From NCBI RefSeq assembly GCF_019393635.1, contig NC_057867.1, positions 372,121 to 436,120 on the forward strand: a DNA stretch of 64,000 nucleotides, read 5' to 3'. The DNA comes from Dromiciops gliroides (lineage: Eukaryota; Chordata; Mammalia; Microbiotheria; Microbiotheriidae). Of the stretch, positions 10,164-20,735 are shown piece by piece. A program made the translations under genes and the position numbers. Every line of letters begins with the position of its first letter. Position 1 is the stretch's first letter. The notes below the pieces were generated by a model. It was not told the DNA's origin, did no database searches, and saw only the letters and a program-made list of their open reading frames with translations.

Positions 10164-10660
10164 ACTCCATTCAGCAGCACATTCAATATATGCTTGTGGA
10201 ATAACTTTCCCCTGCTAGAACTAAGTAAATCTCATTTCGTTGAATTTTGAATAACCTAGGAGTGTCTCATTTTATCTCAAGATCTAATCTGAAGCCACCA
10301 GGAGATTGGAGTGAGTCAGGCCTAAACTCAAATGGACTCTGACCAATCATTTGGCTGATAGAATGATACATACTATGATATGATATGATACATCTGGTGC
10401 ATCAATTCTGTATCACATTCTCTTTCCATTTAATTAAGTCACAACCTGATTTTTATAGCCTTCTAGAGAACAAGATACCAGCCGATATGGGCTACTAAGA
10501 AGAGGGTCACCTAGGACCCAAACAAATCTATAGGGTCCAATCAGAGGGTATTGATGAGAAGTAAGGACCTTGTAGATTTAATCTTGCAGCATGATGAGAT
10601 TTCCTATTGATGAGGGCTAAGGAGATGTGAGTACTAGGCAGATATTTAAACAATGGGAAA
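10164..10660. other. Intergenic, no gene recognised
   Basis: AT-rich and unassigned. It includes a short TGATATGATACAT duplication near 10370-10400. No open frame of interest. Confidence 0.4.
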
Positions 10661-10679
10661 GACTGTCAAAGAACAAACA

Positions 10680-11150
10680 AAAACAGCAAAAATCACATAA
10701 TAATTCCAATAAATGCAGAAAAGGCTTCTGACAAAATAACACTCATTCCTTTACTACCTAAATCAATTTTCTTATTTGGTGCCACACCAATCAAATTACC
10801 AAGGAATTACCTTGTAGAGATTAAAAATATATAACAAAACTCATCTGGAGGAGCAAAAGGTCAAGAACACCAGAGAATCAATGAAAAGAAAAATGGGAAG
10901 GAAGGGGAGCTATCAGTACCAGATCTCAACTCTACTATAAAGCTCTAATCATCAAAACATTTTGGTGCTCGATAAGAAAAAGAATGGTTGGTCAGTGGAA
11001 CAGATTAGATATACAGTATGATCACATAATGTAAGCACACAATATAATCGTGTTTAATAAAAACAAAGATCCCAGCTATTGGGGCAAGAACTCACTATTC
11101 GCTAAAAACATGGGAAAACTGGAGAGTAGTCTAATGTGAAAAAATCATGA
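10680..11150 (+). mobile_element. L1 ORF2 fragment, plus
   Basis: Contains AGCTCTAATCATCAAAAC, GGAACAGATTAGATATACAG and CCCAGCTATTGGGGCAAG. These are landmarks of the marsupial L1 ORF2 region downstream of the reverse transcriptase core. It is broken. The matching downstream part of L1 resumes at 13600, so the DNA between looks inserted. Confidence 0.75.
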
Positions 11151-11152
11151 GG

Positions 11153-11782
11153 TTCTGGGGGACCCAGAGGGCCCCCTACTCGAGGGAGCCTTGCCTGACT
11201 TCTTTTAAGGCCAGCTCAGAGTCAATAGAATTTGCAAAAGAAATGTAGATTGACCTTCCTGACTACCTAAAGGAAGTTAACTCACCTAGCCAACCCGCCA
11301 AGTCATGTCAATCAATGGATAGGCCAATTAGTTTGGGTCAATGTGCAGTGACCCACCTCTACCTGAGAGAGGAAAAAACTCTGGGGAGAGGGGGGTCACA
11401 CTCTCTTCGTTCCCCTGCTCTTCATGCTGCACCTCTCCCCACCCTGGGATTTTATGCTAGGCCTGGGACACTGGAGGAGGCAGCCAGGCAGCCCCCACTC
11501 TCTCCCTCCCTTGCTCTCTCTCCTACTGTAGGGCTTCTGAACTGTTGGAGTCATGTGCTTTCTTTCTTTTTTTTTTTGTTTTGTGAGGCAATTGGGGTTA
11601 AGTGACTTGCCTAAGGTCACACAGCTAGTAAGTGTTAAGTGTCTGAGGCTGATTTTTGAACTCAGGTCTTCCTGACTCCAGAGCCAGTGCTCTATCCACT
11701 GTGCCACCTAGCTGCCCCATGTGCTTTCTTTTTTACTGTTGAAAATTAAAATATAGTTTAATCTGCCTGTCTCCTACAAACA
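11153..11782 (+). mobile_element. LTR-like relic interrupted by a SINE
   Basis: Begins TGAGGTTCTGG and may end TGTCTCCTACA (TG...CA form), with a GC-rich first part and an AATTAAAATATAG-type signal near the end. The SINE at 11566-11718 lies within it. It occupies the gap in the plus-strand L1. The boundaries are estimates. Confidence 0.4.
11566..11718 (-). mobile_element. SINE (WSINE1-like), minus
   Basis: T-rich tail on the left and CTAGCTGCCCC on the right. Flanked by ATGTGCTTTCTT on both sides. Confidence 0.95.
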
Positions 11783-11899
11783 GAATGAATAAACAGATCA
11801 GAGAAATTATAATATCTTATAATATCTCCTACAATTTGTTTTCATACCTCCTCCTACCAAAATCAGATCAGAAAACATGGCTTAAAAAGCAGATCAGAG

Positions 11900-12051
11900 G
11901 GGGCAGCTAGGTGGCGCAGTGGATAAAGCACCGGCCCTGGATTCAGGAGTACCTGGGTTCAAATCCGGTCTCAGACACTTGACACTTACTAGCTGTGTGA
12001 TCCTGGGCAAGTCACTTAACCCCCATGGCCCAGTTCCCCCCCCCCCAAAAA
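11900..12051 (+). mobile_element. SINE (WSINE1-like), plus
   Basis: Perfect 16-bp flanking duplication AAAAAGCAGATCAGAG. A C-rich run precedes the A tail. Confidence 0.97.
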
Positions 12052-12067
12052 AAAAAGCAGATCAGAG

Positions 12068-12470
12068 ACAGACAGAAAAAACATAATACCAATTTAATTT
12101 TTGTCCCAAGAAGAAATATAACATGATCATGTTGGAGACCCCCCTCCTCAGAAGGAAGCTCAGGATTTTTAAGGTTTCTTTGCTCACAGGTTACAGAATA
12201 ACTTCATTAGCATGATACAAATCAACCCAAAGCAAATACTGTAACAAGAATGGATGTAACAGAGGCATCATGAGAAGATTATAGGATTCCAAAGAAGGGT
12301 TTGGCAAGGATGAGGATGCAGAGATGTCTCCATAAGATAGAGACTTGCTATCCTTAGGAAAAAGAAGTCACCAGGTAGGGACTTTTATCAGCTAGCTATC
12401 TGGGTTCAGTTTGGAGTTCAGTTGAAGGACAATTTGCTCCTATTAACCTAGGGTTTCATAAAAAATACTT
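12068..12470. other. Insert of unknown origin within the L1 gap
   Basis: No open frame and no SINE. Its position inside the interrupted L1 suggests transposon-derived sequence, possibly LTR-related, but I cannot name it. Confidence 0.35.
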
Positions 12471-12487
12471 TTGGATAATAAGGCACC

Positions 12488-12632
12488 GGACAGCTAGGTG
12501 GCGCAGTGGATAAAGCACCAGCCCTGGATTCAGGAGTACCTGAGTTCAAATATGACCTCAGACACTTGACACTTACTAGATGTGTGACCCCGGGCAAGTC
12601 ACTTAACCCCCATTGCCTAAAAAAAAAAAAAA
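12488..12632 (+). mobile_element. SINE (WSINE1-like), plus
   Basis: Perfect 15-bp duplication GGATAATAAGGCACC on both sides; the head starts GGACAGCTAGG. Confidence 0.96.
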
Positions 12633-12749
12633 GGATAATAAGGCACCTCCATAAAATCCAGGTGATCCATATTGTAAAGAATTAATTGTTATTTGAGGTT
12701 TTTATGACTCCATCTTTTGGCTAGAATTTAAAAAAAAAACAAAACCTTG

Positions 12750-13395
12750 GCATGCACACTGGCCTCTGGGGCTCCACAAATGGCATGGCACTCCACCCAC
12801 TGGTTATAGCTGTTGCCATGGTGCTGGCACCTCATGTCATCGCCACTCACCAACGCCTACATGCGCCTGGCAAAATTATGATTGGAAGCCCAGTGAGGGC
12901 AGTCATGTGACTATCAGAGTGGCCAGCCAATTGGCTGGGGGCTGTGTGTGGTTAGCCTATGGTCTGCCGGGAAGAAGGGAGGGTTTCCCACCATTCTAGC
13001 TTGAAGCTGGAAGGCGACAGGATGTTGCTGTGTGTTCTCAGCTGATTCCTGGGTATTGGTGGTGTTCAGGTTGTATAATTTCCCTTTCCCCATTTTATTT
13101 CCTTTCCCTTGATCCTACTGATCCTGTTTGTGTTTTTTTAAGTTCGTTCTTATTAAATAAATCCTGCTCTGTTTTGAGGGAGGCTGTCTCCTTCCTTGCC
13201 CCAATATTGCAGCAAGCCGCTTAGCTAACACTCCCCAATTAAAAATTGGTCCCCACAATATATTCATATTAACATTATTAACATTTAATATGCTTTAATA
13301 AATGCTTAATGCCAAAGACTGGTGCTATAGACTCTAATTTATAAGTAGCAATATATTAAGTTCCCTAAAACCTAAAACAGAGACAGGAACCCCCA
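12750..13395 (+). mobile_element. LTR-like relics, probably two, in series
   Basis: 12750-13260 has a CCAATTGGC box and a TTAAATAAATCC signal about 200 bp later, ending TCCCCACA. 13265-13395 then repeats the AT-rich 3' block of the LTR at 6690-7144: ATGCTTTAATAAATGC, then GGTGCTATAG, then CTAATTTA. Together they look like fossil LTR material within the L1 gap. Exact boundaries and families are uncertain. Confidence 0.45.
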
Positions 13396-13403
13396 TATAT
13401 TTT

Positions 13404-13568
13404 CTTTTTCTTTTTCTTTCTTTTTTTTTTTTGCAGGGCAATGAGGGTTAAGTGACTTGCCCAGGGTCACACAGCTAGTTAAGTGTCAAGTGTCTGAGGC
13501 TGAATTTGAACTCAGGTCCTCCTGAATCTAAGGCCAGTGCTTTATCCACTGCACCACCTAGCTGCCCC
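13404..13568 (-). mobile_element. SINE (WSINE1-like), minus
   Basis: Inserted in the LTR-like block. CATATATTTT lies on both sides. The left tail is an impure CTTT/T run. Confidence 0.93.
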
Positions 13569-13599
13569 CACCCTCATATATTTTCAAACATCATACTAG

Positions 13600-13985
13600 C
13601 AAAAACTAGGCATAGATCAACATCTCGCGTCTCATACATACCAAGATAAACTCAAAATGGATGCATGGTTTAGCCGTAAAGGGTGATATCATAAACAAAT
13701 TAGTGGAGCAGGGAAGAAATTACCTGTCTATGGATGGGGAAGAAGAGTCCATGACCAAACAAGAGATAGGTTCACGTGAGGTAAAATGGGTCATTTCAAT
13801 CACGTAAAATTGAAAAGGTTTTGCACCAACAAAACTAATGCAGCTAAAGATAGAAGAAAAGCAAAAAACAAAAACAAAACTGGTGGGGGGAGATCTTCGT
13901 AGTAAGTTCCTCTGACAAAGGTCTCGTTTCTAAAATATATAGGGAACTGGGTCAAATTTACATCTCTTAGACTAATATGTAAGGA
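13600..13985 (+). mobile_element. L1 ORF2 fragment, plus (continuation)
   Basis: Landmarks GGATGCATGGTTTAGC, AAATTGAAAAGGTTTTGC and TCTAAAATATATAGGGAAC match the C-terminal third of marsupial L1 ORF2. It is in the same orientation as the piece at 10680-11150, which it probably continued before later insertions. Confidence 0.75.
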
Positions 13986-13989
13986 AGCA

Positions 13990-14665
13990 GAAGCAGAAGC
14001 AGATAGAAATAATGCTAACCCAGACCCTCCCTACTCTCTGAGGAGAGCAGAGTTGCCAAGCATCTGTCCCCAACTGCTTGCTTCTCCTTCTAGCAAGAAG
14101 TAAAGTCCAACTTTGGAGAACAGTGGAGGGATAAAAGGCTCGATATGTCTATTCTGTCTCCCTTCGAAACATACAAAGACACCCATACGCTACAAGACAA
14201 AGAAATAAAAGCTAGCATCTTTTTTATTGTACTATGTTGTGGGAATGCTTGTTTTGTCCCATAAATTTTTAGAAAGTAATATTCCCTGTAATTTGGTGAA
14301 ATAGAATTTGACCGTTAGGGAAGTTACATGTTTTAGAAACATGAATCCAAATTTGCAAGGAAAATGTCTATGCCCAGACCAGTGCCTTTCTCTTATTTTC
14401 TCTAATCATCACAGAAATGAAGGCACAGATTTGTAGTACCCATTTTTGGAAAGCTTTTAGGCCAGGCTCATCCTGGCCCAGTCCAACTCACCACGAGGAG
14501 AAAAATACAAGTTACTGAGGCTCTGAACCCACAAGTGAGTGAGCTCAGTGCTGAGGATTTTCCCCTAATTGTTCACTAATTTGTCTTCCTATTTGCCATG
14601 CACCTCCTTATTTCCTGTGAACATATTCACTACCAGTTATTTGCTTGACCATTCAAGACCTGTCT
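13990..14665. other. Intergenic, no gene recognised
   Basis: Separates two L1 pieces. It begins with a short GAAGCA repeat (about 13984-14001). No coding or RNA gene is seen. Confidence 0.45.
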
Positions 14666-14674
14666 TCACTTGTC

Positions 14675-15450
14675 TGGAAAGTACTTTGGAACTATGAACC
14701 CCCACCAAAGTTACTATACTGTGTATACCCTTTGATCCAGAAATATTGCTACTAAGGCTTTACCATAAAGAGATTGAAGAAAGAGGGAAAGGACACATAT
14801 GTACAAAAATGGTTATAGCAGCTCTTTTTGTGATGGCAAAGAATTGGAAACCAAAGGGATGCCCATCAATTGGGGAATGACTGAACAACTTATGGTATAT
14901 AAATGTGACAGTATACTGTTATGATATAAGAAATTATAAAGGGGGGGCAGCTAGGTGGCGCAGTGGATAGAGCACCAGTCCTAGATTCAGGAGGACCTGA
15001 GTTCAAATCCAGCCTCAGACACTTAACAATTACTAGCTGTGTGACCCTAGGCAAGTCACTTAACCCCAATTGCCTCACCAAAAAAAAAAGAAAAAGAGAA
15101 AGAAAAGAAATGATAAAGGGGTTAGTTTCAGAAAGAACCTGGAAAGACCTATATGAATTCATGCAAAGTGAAGTAGGCAGAACCAGGAGAACAGTAACAG
15201 CAATATTGTAAATATTATCAATTTTGAAAAATTTAGAATGCTGATCTGCTGGTGAATGAGTCAACACAGATCCAAAGGACTTGAGATGAAATGTGCTATC
15301 CACCCCCAGTCTGGAACATGGCTAATTCAGAAATTTGTTTGCGTGATTATCCATATTTGTAATAGGTTTTGTTTCTCTTGCCTTCTATTTGGGTGGTAGA
15401 AGAGGGAGGAAATAGAATGTGGAACAACAAAAAAAGAGAAAATAAAAAAG
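14675..15450 (+). mobile_element. L1 3' end, plus, split by a SINE
   Basis: Contains CCCATCAATTGGGGAATGAC, AAGAATTGGAAACC and GAACCAGGAGAACAGTAAC, the end of marsupial L1 ORF2, and runs to an A-rich end near 15450. The SINE at 14944-15106 interrupts it, and the L1 sequence duplicated at the insertion (GAAATTATAAAGG / GAAATGATAAAGG) confirms the order of events. Confidence 0.85.
14944..15106 (+). mobile_element. SINE (WSINE1-like), plus
   Basis: Sits within the L1 3' end. The A tail carries AAAG interruptions. Confidence 0.95.
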
Positions 15451-15456
15451 CCTCTG

Positions 15457-15596
15457 GGGCAGCTAGGTGGTGCAGTGGATAAAGCACCGGCCCTGGAGTC
15501 AGGAGGACCTGAGTTCAAATCTGGCCTCAGACACTTGACACTTACTAGCTGTGTGACCCTGGGCAAGTCACTTAACCCCCATTGCCCCACAAAAAA
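15457..15596 (+). mobile_element. SINE (WSINE1-like), plus
   Basis: Flanked by the perfect 13-bp repeat AAAAAAGCCTCTG; inserted in the A-rich tail of the L1. Confidence 0.96.
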
Positions 15597-15649
15597 AAAA
15601 AAGCCTCTGTACTTAAAAAAAAATTAAATATATTTAAAAGAAAGAAAAC

Positions 15650-15865
15650 TGTCCATTTATATGCCTTGATTATTTATCAGTTAGGGAATGGCTCTTATTC
15701 TTATAAATTTAATTGATTCTTTATATAGCCTGGAAATGAGACCTTTATCAGAGAAGCTTGCTGAAAGGCATCTTCCCTCAGTTGTCTGTTTCTATTTTTT
15801 GCTTCATTTGTTTCGTTTGTGCAAAAATCTTTTCACTTTTCCACAATCCCTCCTATTATTTGACA
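15650..15865 (-). mobile_element. L1 fragment, minus
   Basis: Reads GGGAATGGCTCTTATTC, then GAGACCTTTATCAGAGAAGC, the antisense of the L1 ORF2 C-terminal region. Its neighbouring antisense blocks appear at 23040-23590 and 30590-31010. It is opposite to the L1 immediately upstream. Confidence 0.7.
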
Positions 15866-15879
15866 TGCTAGTGACAGCA

Positions 15880-16400
15880 ACAAGACAGATACACAAATAT
15901 AGAAGATGATAGACTGAGGAAAAGGCAGGTGAGGAGGCAGACAAAGCATGAAAAAGACAGAAAAGCAGATGAAGATAAAGCAGAACTAAACTGGGAAGAC
16001 AAATAAACAGGGAGAAGGAGGCAGGGTGGGAGAGGAAAGATAGAGACAGACAGACAGACAGACAAATCCAAATCCAAATCCAAAGACAAGGTATTCCGAA
16101 AAGGACACAGAGGGAAGAGGGAGATACCAGAAGACATACAGGAAAAGCTAGAAGTTAGACCAAGAAGACAGAGAAGCAGAATGCAGAGAAATAGACAAAG
16201 ATGGAGGAGGCAAGGAGGCTAAACTGAGAAGAGGACAAGAGAAGGGACCCAAGAAGGACACGAGAGGGGAGAAGCAGGGGGGGGGGGGGCGGCAGGGAGG
16301 ACACATTAGAAACAGAAGAGGGTTAGGCATTGTGTGATGAACAATGGGGATAGACTTGGCTCTTCTCAGCAGCGCAACAATCCAAAGCAGTTTCAAAGAA
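15880..16400 (+). repeat. Purine-rich upstream tract
   Basis: Strongly A/G-biased, non-periodic DNA with GACA runs near 16050 and a G run near 16277. It continues after SINE and L1 insertions at 16975-17580, so more than 1 kb of purine-rich DNA precedes ITIH6. Confidence 0.6.
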
Positions 16401-16410
16401 CTCGTGATAG

Positions 16411-16563
16411 GGGGTCGCTAGGTGGCTCAGTAGATAAAGCACCGGCCCTGGATTCAGGAGTACCTGAGTTCAAATCCAGCCTCAGACACTTAAAACTCAC
16501 TAGCTGTGTGACCCTGGGCAAGTCACTTAACCCCCATTGCCCCGCCAAAAAAAAAAAAAAAAA
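16411..16563 (+). mobile_element. SINE (WSINE1-like), plus
   Basis: Flanked by AAAGAACTCGTGATAG and AAAGAACTCATGATAG (one mismatch). Inserted in L1 3'-end sequence. Confidence 0.95.
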
Positions 16564-16566
16564 AAA

Positions 16567-16910
16567 GAACTCATGATAGAAAATGTTCTCAACATCCATA
16601 AAAAAAGAACTATGAATTATGAATGTAGATTGAACCATACTCTTTGTACCTTTGGACTGTTTTTTTCCCTTCTTTTTTGAGGTTCTTCCCTTCTGCTCTG
16701 ATTCTTCTTTCACAAGATGACTAATGTAGATATATGCTTAACGTGAATGTACATATACAACCTATATCAGACTGCTTTCTGTCTTGGGGAGAAGGGAGGG
16801 AAGGGAGGGTGGGAGAAAAAAAAATTGGAACTAAAAATCCTGTGAAAACAAATATTGAAAACTATCCTTATATGTAACTGGAAAATAATAAAATACTTAA
16901 AAAAAAACCC
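16567..16910 (+). mobile_element. L1 3' terminal fragment, plus
   Basis: Carries CAACCTATATCAGACTGC, a GGGAGGGAAGGGAGGG tract, and then TTGAAAACTATCC before AATAAAATAC and an A tail. The same 3' end recurs at 51640-52040 and, as a stub, at 35822-35890. Confidence 0.85.
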
Positions 16911-17073
16911 ACATCCCTGCCCTAGAAAAACACTCTTCAATAAAGTACAAATGAAGTCCTCAGGAAAAAAAAAAACAGAAACAGAAGAGAGTAGACTGAA
17001 ATAATAGAAAGGGAGACAAAAGAGGGCTATAGACAGAGAAGAGGAAGCAAAAGAGGTTTAAGAGAAAGACAGA

Positions 17074-17218
17074 GGGGCAACTAGATGGCACAGTGGATGG
17101 AGCACCGGCCCTGGATTCAGGAGGACCTGAGTTCAAATCCGGCCTCAGACACTTAACAATTACTAGCTGTGTGACCCTAGGCAAGTCACTTAACCCCAAT
17201 TGCTTCACACACACAAAA
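17074..17218 (+). mobile_element. SINE (WSINE1-like), plus
   Basis: Lies about 620 bp upstream of the ITIH6 start. Head variant GGGGCAACTAGATGGCAC; its tail is CACACACAAAAAA. Confidence 0.93.
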
Positions 17219-17219
17219 A

Positions 17220-17580
17220 AGAGAGAGACAGAGACAGAGTGAAAAGACAGATATAAACAGATAAAGATAGAAGATGGTGAAAAGAGAAGGAAAGAGGACA
17301 AGAAAGAGGGGGAAGAATACAAAGAGACAGAGACAAAGATCGACCAAAATGGGAAAAGTGGGAAACAGAGGAGAGCCCGGAAGATGGGAGAGTTAGAGGG
17401 AATTCGAGAGTGGAGGGAACTCAAAGGGAAGAAGGGGGAGAGGTTGAGAGGAGGTGACAAGCATGAAGATAGAAGAGGCTAGAGTGGGAGAGGCAGAAGT
17501 GGGGAGGAGACCATAGCCCAAGAAGGAGAGGAGACAGAGATGTGAAGGGGGTGTGGAGAGAAAGGGGGGCTGGGGAGAGG
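17220..17580 (+). repeat. Purine-rich promoter-proximal tract
   Basis: GA-rich with several closely spaced GGGG/GGGAG runs (for example 17527-17580) that could form G-quadruplexes. It ends where CpG-containing promoter-like sequence begins. Confidence 0.5.
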
Positions 17581-17841
17581 AAGGAAGAGGAGGATTGAGG
17601 CGGATCCAGAGCCGGTGCCTCTCTGCTGCCGAGCCGGACAATCCCCGCTTGTGTCCGAATGAAAGCTGGATTGAGAAAGCTGTTGGCTTTTCCTTGTCTA
17701 TGCTCCTGCCCCCTTGAGAGAAGGGAGGATCAAAGGAAATTCCCGTAGGCTTCCAGGACCAAGGTGCTTTTGCCAAATGTGTGCGTGTTTTAGAATGTGC
17801 TTTGCAGAGCCTTCCTGGCCCAGCTCAGAGAGGCTGAGAGT
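17581..17841 (+). promoter_or_regulatory. ITIH6: Probable ITIH6 promoter and 5' UTR
   Basis: This stretch precedes coding exon 1. It is free of SINEs and has a local rise in CpG (about 17600-17660). No TATA box is evident. The start of transcription cannot be placed. An in-frame upstream ATG lies at 17797, but starting there would put a charged segment ahead of the hydrophobic leader. Confidence 0.4.
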
Positions 17842-17943
17842 ATGAAGCTCCTGAGAGCCCAGGGGTGTCTCGGCTCCTCTCTGGCAATATTTGTCGCTCT
17901 GAGCTTCAGGCAAGTCCTTGGGAGCCTCATGGCCCACAGAGAG
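17842..17943 (+). CDS. ITIH6: ITIH6 coding exon 1 (signal peptide)
   Basis: Encodes residues 1-34. The ATG at 17842 opens a typical leader: basic start MKLLR, hydrophobic LAIFVAL stretch, small residues near LGS. The donor is GTGAGT, phase 0. An in-frame ATG 45 nt upstream is possible but less likely because it would bury the leader. Confidence 0.85.
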
Positions 17944-20668
17944 GTGAGTACCCAACCACCAGAGCCTCAAGGGCCTGGCACACCCCACACCCCGAGAGGC
18001 CAGCCTGGCTGGCCCCCCATTCTCCTGTGCCCTTCTACATGGTGAAGATGGAGAATAGGCATGGTCAGCAGAGGGAGGCAAAAGAACCTCCAGGAAGCTT
18101 CTGGAGGATTCAATGAATCCCACTTCCTTAACCCCAACCCCTCAACTCCCTTCCATTCCTAACATTCTAGGACTTTAGGGCCCTCAGACCCTGGGAGCTG
18201 AAGGTCATTTGTCCTTCGTTCCCAAAGAGGACCATGACACCTGGGTGATGTCATGCCTTGCAGTAAATTGGATTTAAGTGAGGGAGGGCTGTGCAAGATC
18301 ACCAACCTCACTCTCTCCTCCAGAACCATCTGGGTCCAGTGGCAAGATAGACACCAGGACCACTGGAGATGCCCCAGATGTTTAAGACAATTAGGGTTAA
18401 GTGACTTGCCCAGAGTCACACAGCTAGGAAGTATCTGAGGTGAGATTTGAACCCAGGTCCTCCTGACTTCAGGGCCAGTGCTCTGTCCACTGTGTGACCT
18501 AGCTCCCCAGGGAGCTAGTTGAAGAAGAGTCTAGAGGATGTCTGGGCATCCATGCCTCCTATTCTTTGACTCATTGGGACCTATGAATCCATTCCTTGGG
18601 CCCACACCTCCAAGCCAGCTTCTGAAGCCTAGGCTTCTGCCCTCTAGCTTACAGTGACACGCTTCTCCATACGCTCGACCATTGTGTCCCGCTATGCCCA
18701 CACCCAGGTTGTGTCTGTCATGACCAACCCACACTCGGAAGCCCAGGAAGCTATCTTCGACCTGGATCTACCCAGCATGGCCTTCATTTCCAACTTTACC
18801 ATGTAAGTGTCTGGGGGGAGGGAGGTTCAGAGCTTGAAGGTTCCACAGGGGCTGTGCCAAATTTTAGGAGGGCAATTGACAAGCTCAAGTACCAAGGATG
18901 AGCAGTGCATTTCCCACTGGGGAAAATGGAGGTCCTAATAGCACCTCCTTCCTGGGCTTGTTGTGATGGTCTTAGATCATTTCAGTCTGTATAGCACTGT
19001 GCAAAGCAAGACAGGTTGTCATCACCGTTGTGATTATCAACATCAGTTGGAGGAATGAGAGAGCTTGACAAAAGAAAAGAGAAGATTTAGAGATCAGGAA
19101 GATGTGGTCACTGTCTTTAACTCAGCTAAAGGAATTAGCCATAGGGAAGGACTGGGACCAACAGGGAGAAGCTAAAAGGGCAGGGTGTGGGAGGGGGGTA
19201 ACTCCTGAAATGAGCCAGGCAAAACACACATAAGGCACCTTTAGGGAACAACAGCAATAGCAAGTGTTTGGATCCCACCTTAAGGCTTACAGGTACTTCC
19301 CACTGGACTCTCTCTTCCCTGAGATCATGCCCATTTCACTGTTGAGGAAACTAAGACTGATAGACATGCCCAGGGTCACACAGCTAAGGTATCTGAGGCT
19401 GGATGCAAACTCAGACCTTTGTGACTCCAGGTCCTTGTGCCTCAAGATTTTCAAGAGGAGCCTGGATGTATTCTCTAGAGGGAGTTCCCACATCTTCCAG
19501 AATCCTTTCCCATCGAGATTCCAGGAATCTCTGATTCCCAGATCTCCTAGGAAGTAGCTCTCACACAAGTTCTTTGCCCTCTTGAGCTCAATTTCCTTAT
19601 CTTTAAAATGAGGGGTAGGACTATAGGGTCCCCAAAGTGTTCTCAGCCCTGCGAACCCATGACCATAAGTAGCCTCAGCCCCACCCTCTACACCTTACAC
19701 TTACAGAAATGAGCCAGTTGGGTTAGATGAGGTCATCTCAGCAGCCCCTCCCTGCTCTCAATCTTAGGACCCTGGGACTGGCCTGGATGGATTGAAGGAA
19801 GCAGTGTAGGAAGGGAAAAGGAATACTCTTAACAGAAAGGGTGGGCTATATTTTAGGAAGACCTCAAATGCCAAGGAGAAGGTCACACTATTCAATTGGG
19901 TGAAACTAAGTACACTAGATTTTATTTTGGGGGGGTTTATTGTTTGGGGGTTTTTTGTGGGGCAATGGGGGTTAAGTGACTTGCCCAGGGTCACACATCT
20001 AGTAAGTGTCATGTCTGAGGCCAGATTTGAACTCAGATACTCCTGAATCCAGGGCCGGTGCTTTATCCACTGTGCCACCTAGCTGCCCCAGTACACTCGA
20101 TTTTAAAAGAAATTCAACTTAATCTCTCCCCTTCAGAAAGAAGACTGTCCCCATTACTGAGAGGTCTTCTGTCAGCAAGAGCTTTCTGTGCCCTTAAATT
20201 CAGTACACAGAGTATTCTCTGTGTGGAGGCCAGAGACTGCATTTTCTGGTCAGGAAAGCACACACCCTACAGACACATCCACCCACTTCAGGTCCAGCAA
20301 CAGAGAGTGGCTTGTTCTGGGCCACTGGGAAAAGGGTGCCAAAGGTTTATTCTATTACCCAGGGTGATATAATCCATTGCAGGAGTGAAGAAACAGAAAG
20401 AAAGAAAGAGAGGGGGGAAGGGAGGAAGGAAGGAAGGAAGGAAGGAAGGAAGGAAGGAAGGAAGGAAGGAAGGAAGGAAGGAAGGAAGGAAGGAAGGAAG
20501 GAAGGAAGGAAGGAAGGGAGGGAGGAAGGGAGGGAGGAAGGAAGGAAGGAAGGAAGAGACGGGGGAAGGAGAGGCATAGAGAGAGAGAAGGAAAGAGACA
20601 GAGGAGAGAAAAGGCAGAGAAAGATAGAGGAGAGAGGGAGATAGACAGACAGATGGAGAGGAGAGGAG

Positions 20669-20735
<67 letters not shown>

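Noticed and set aside
17797-17841. Upstream in-frame ATG at 17797 as the ITIH6 start
   Set aside because: It would add 15 residues ahead of a good signal peptide. The ATG at 17842 gives a normal leader. It cannot be fully excluded without 5' cDNA.
18648-18660. Alternative exon 2 acceptor at the AG ending 18654
   Set aside because: It breaks phase with exon 1 and with the VIT domain frame.
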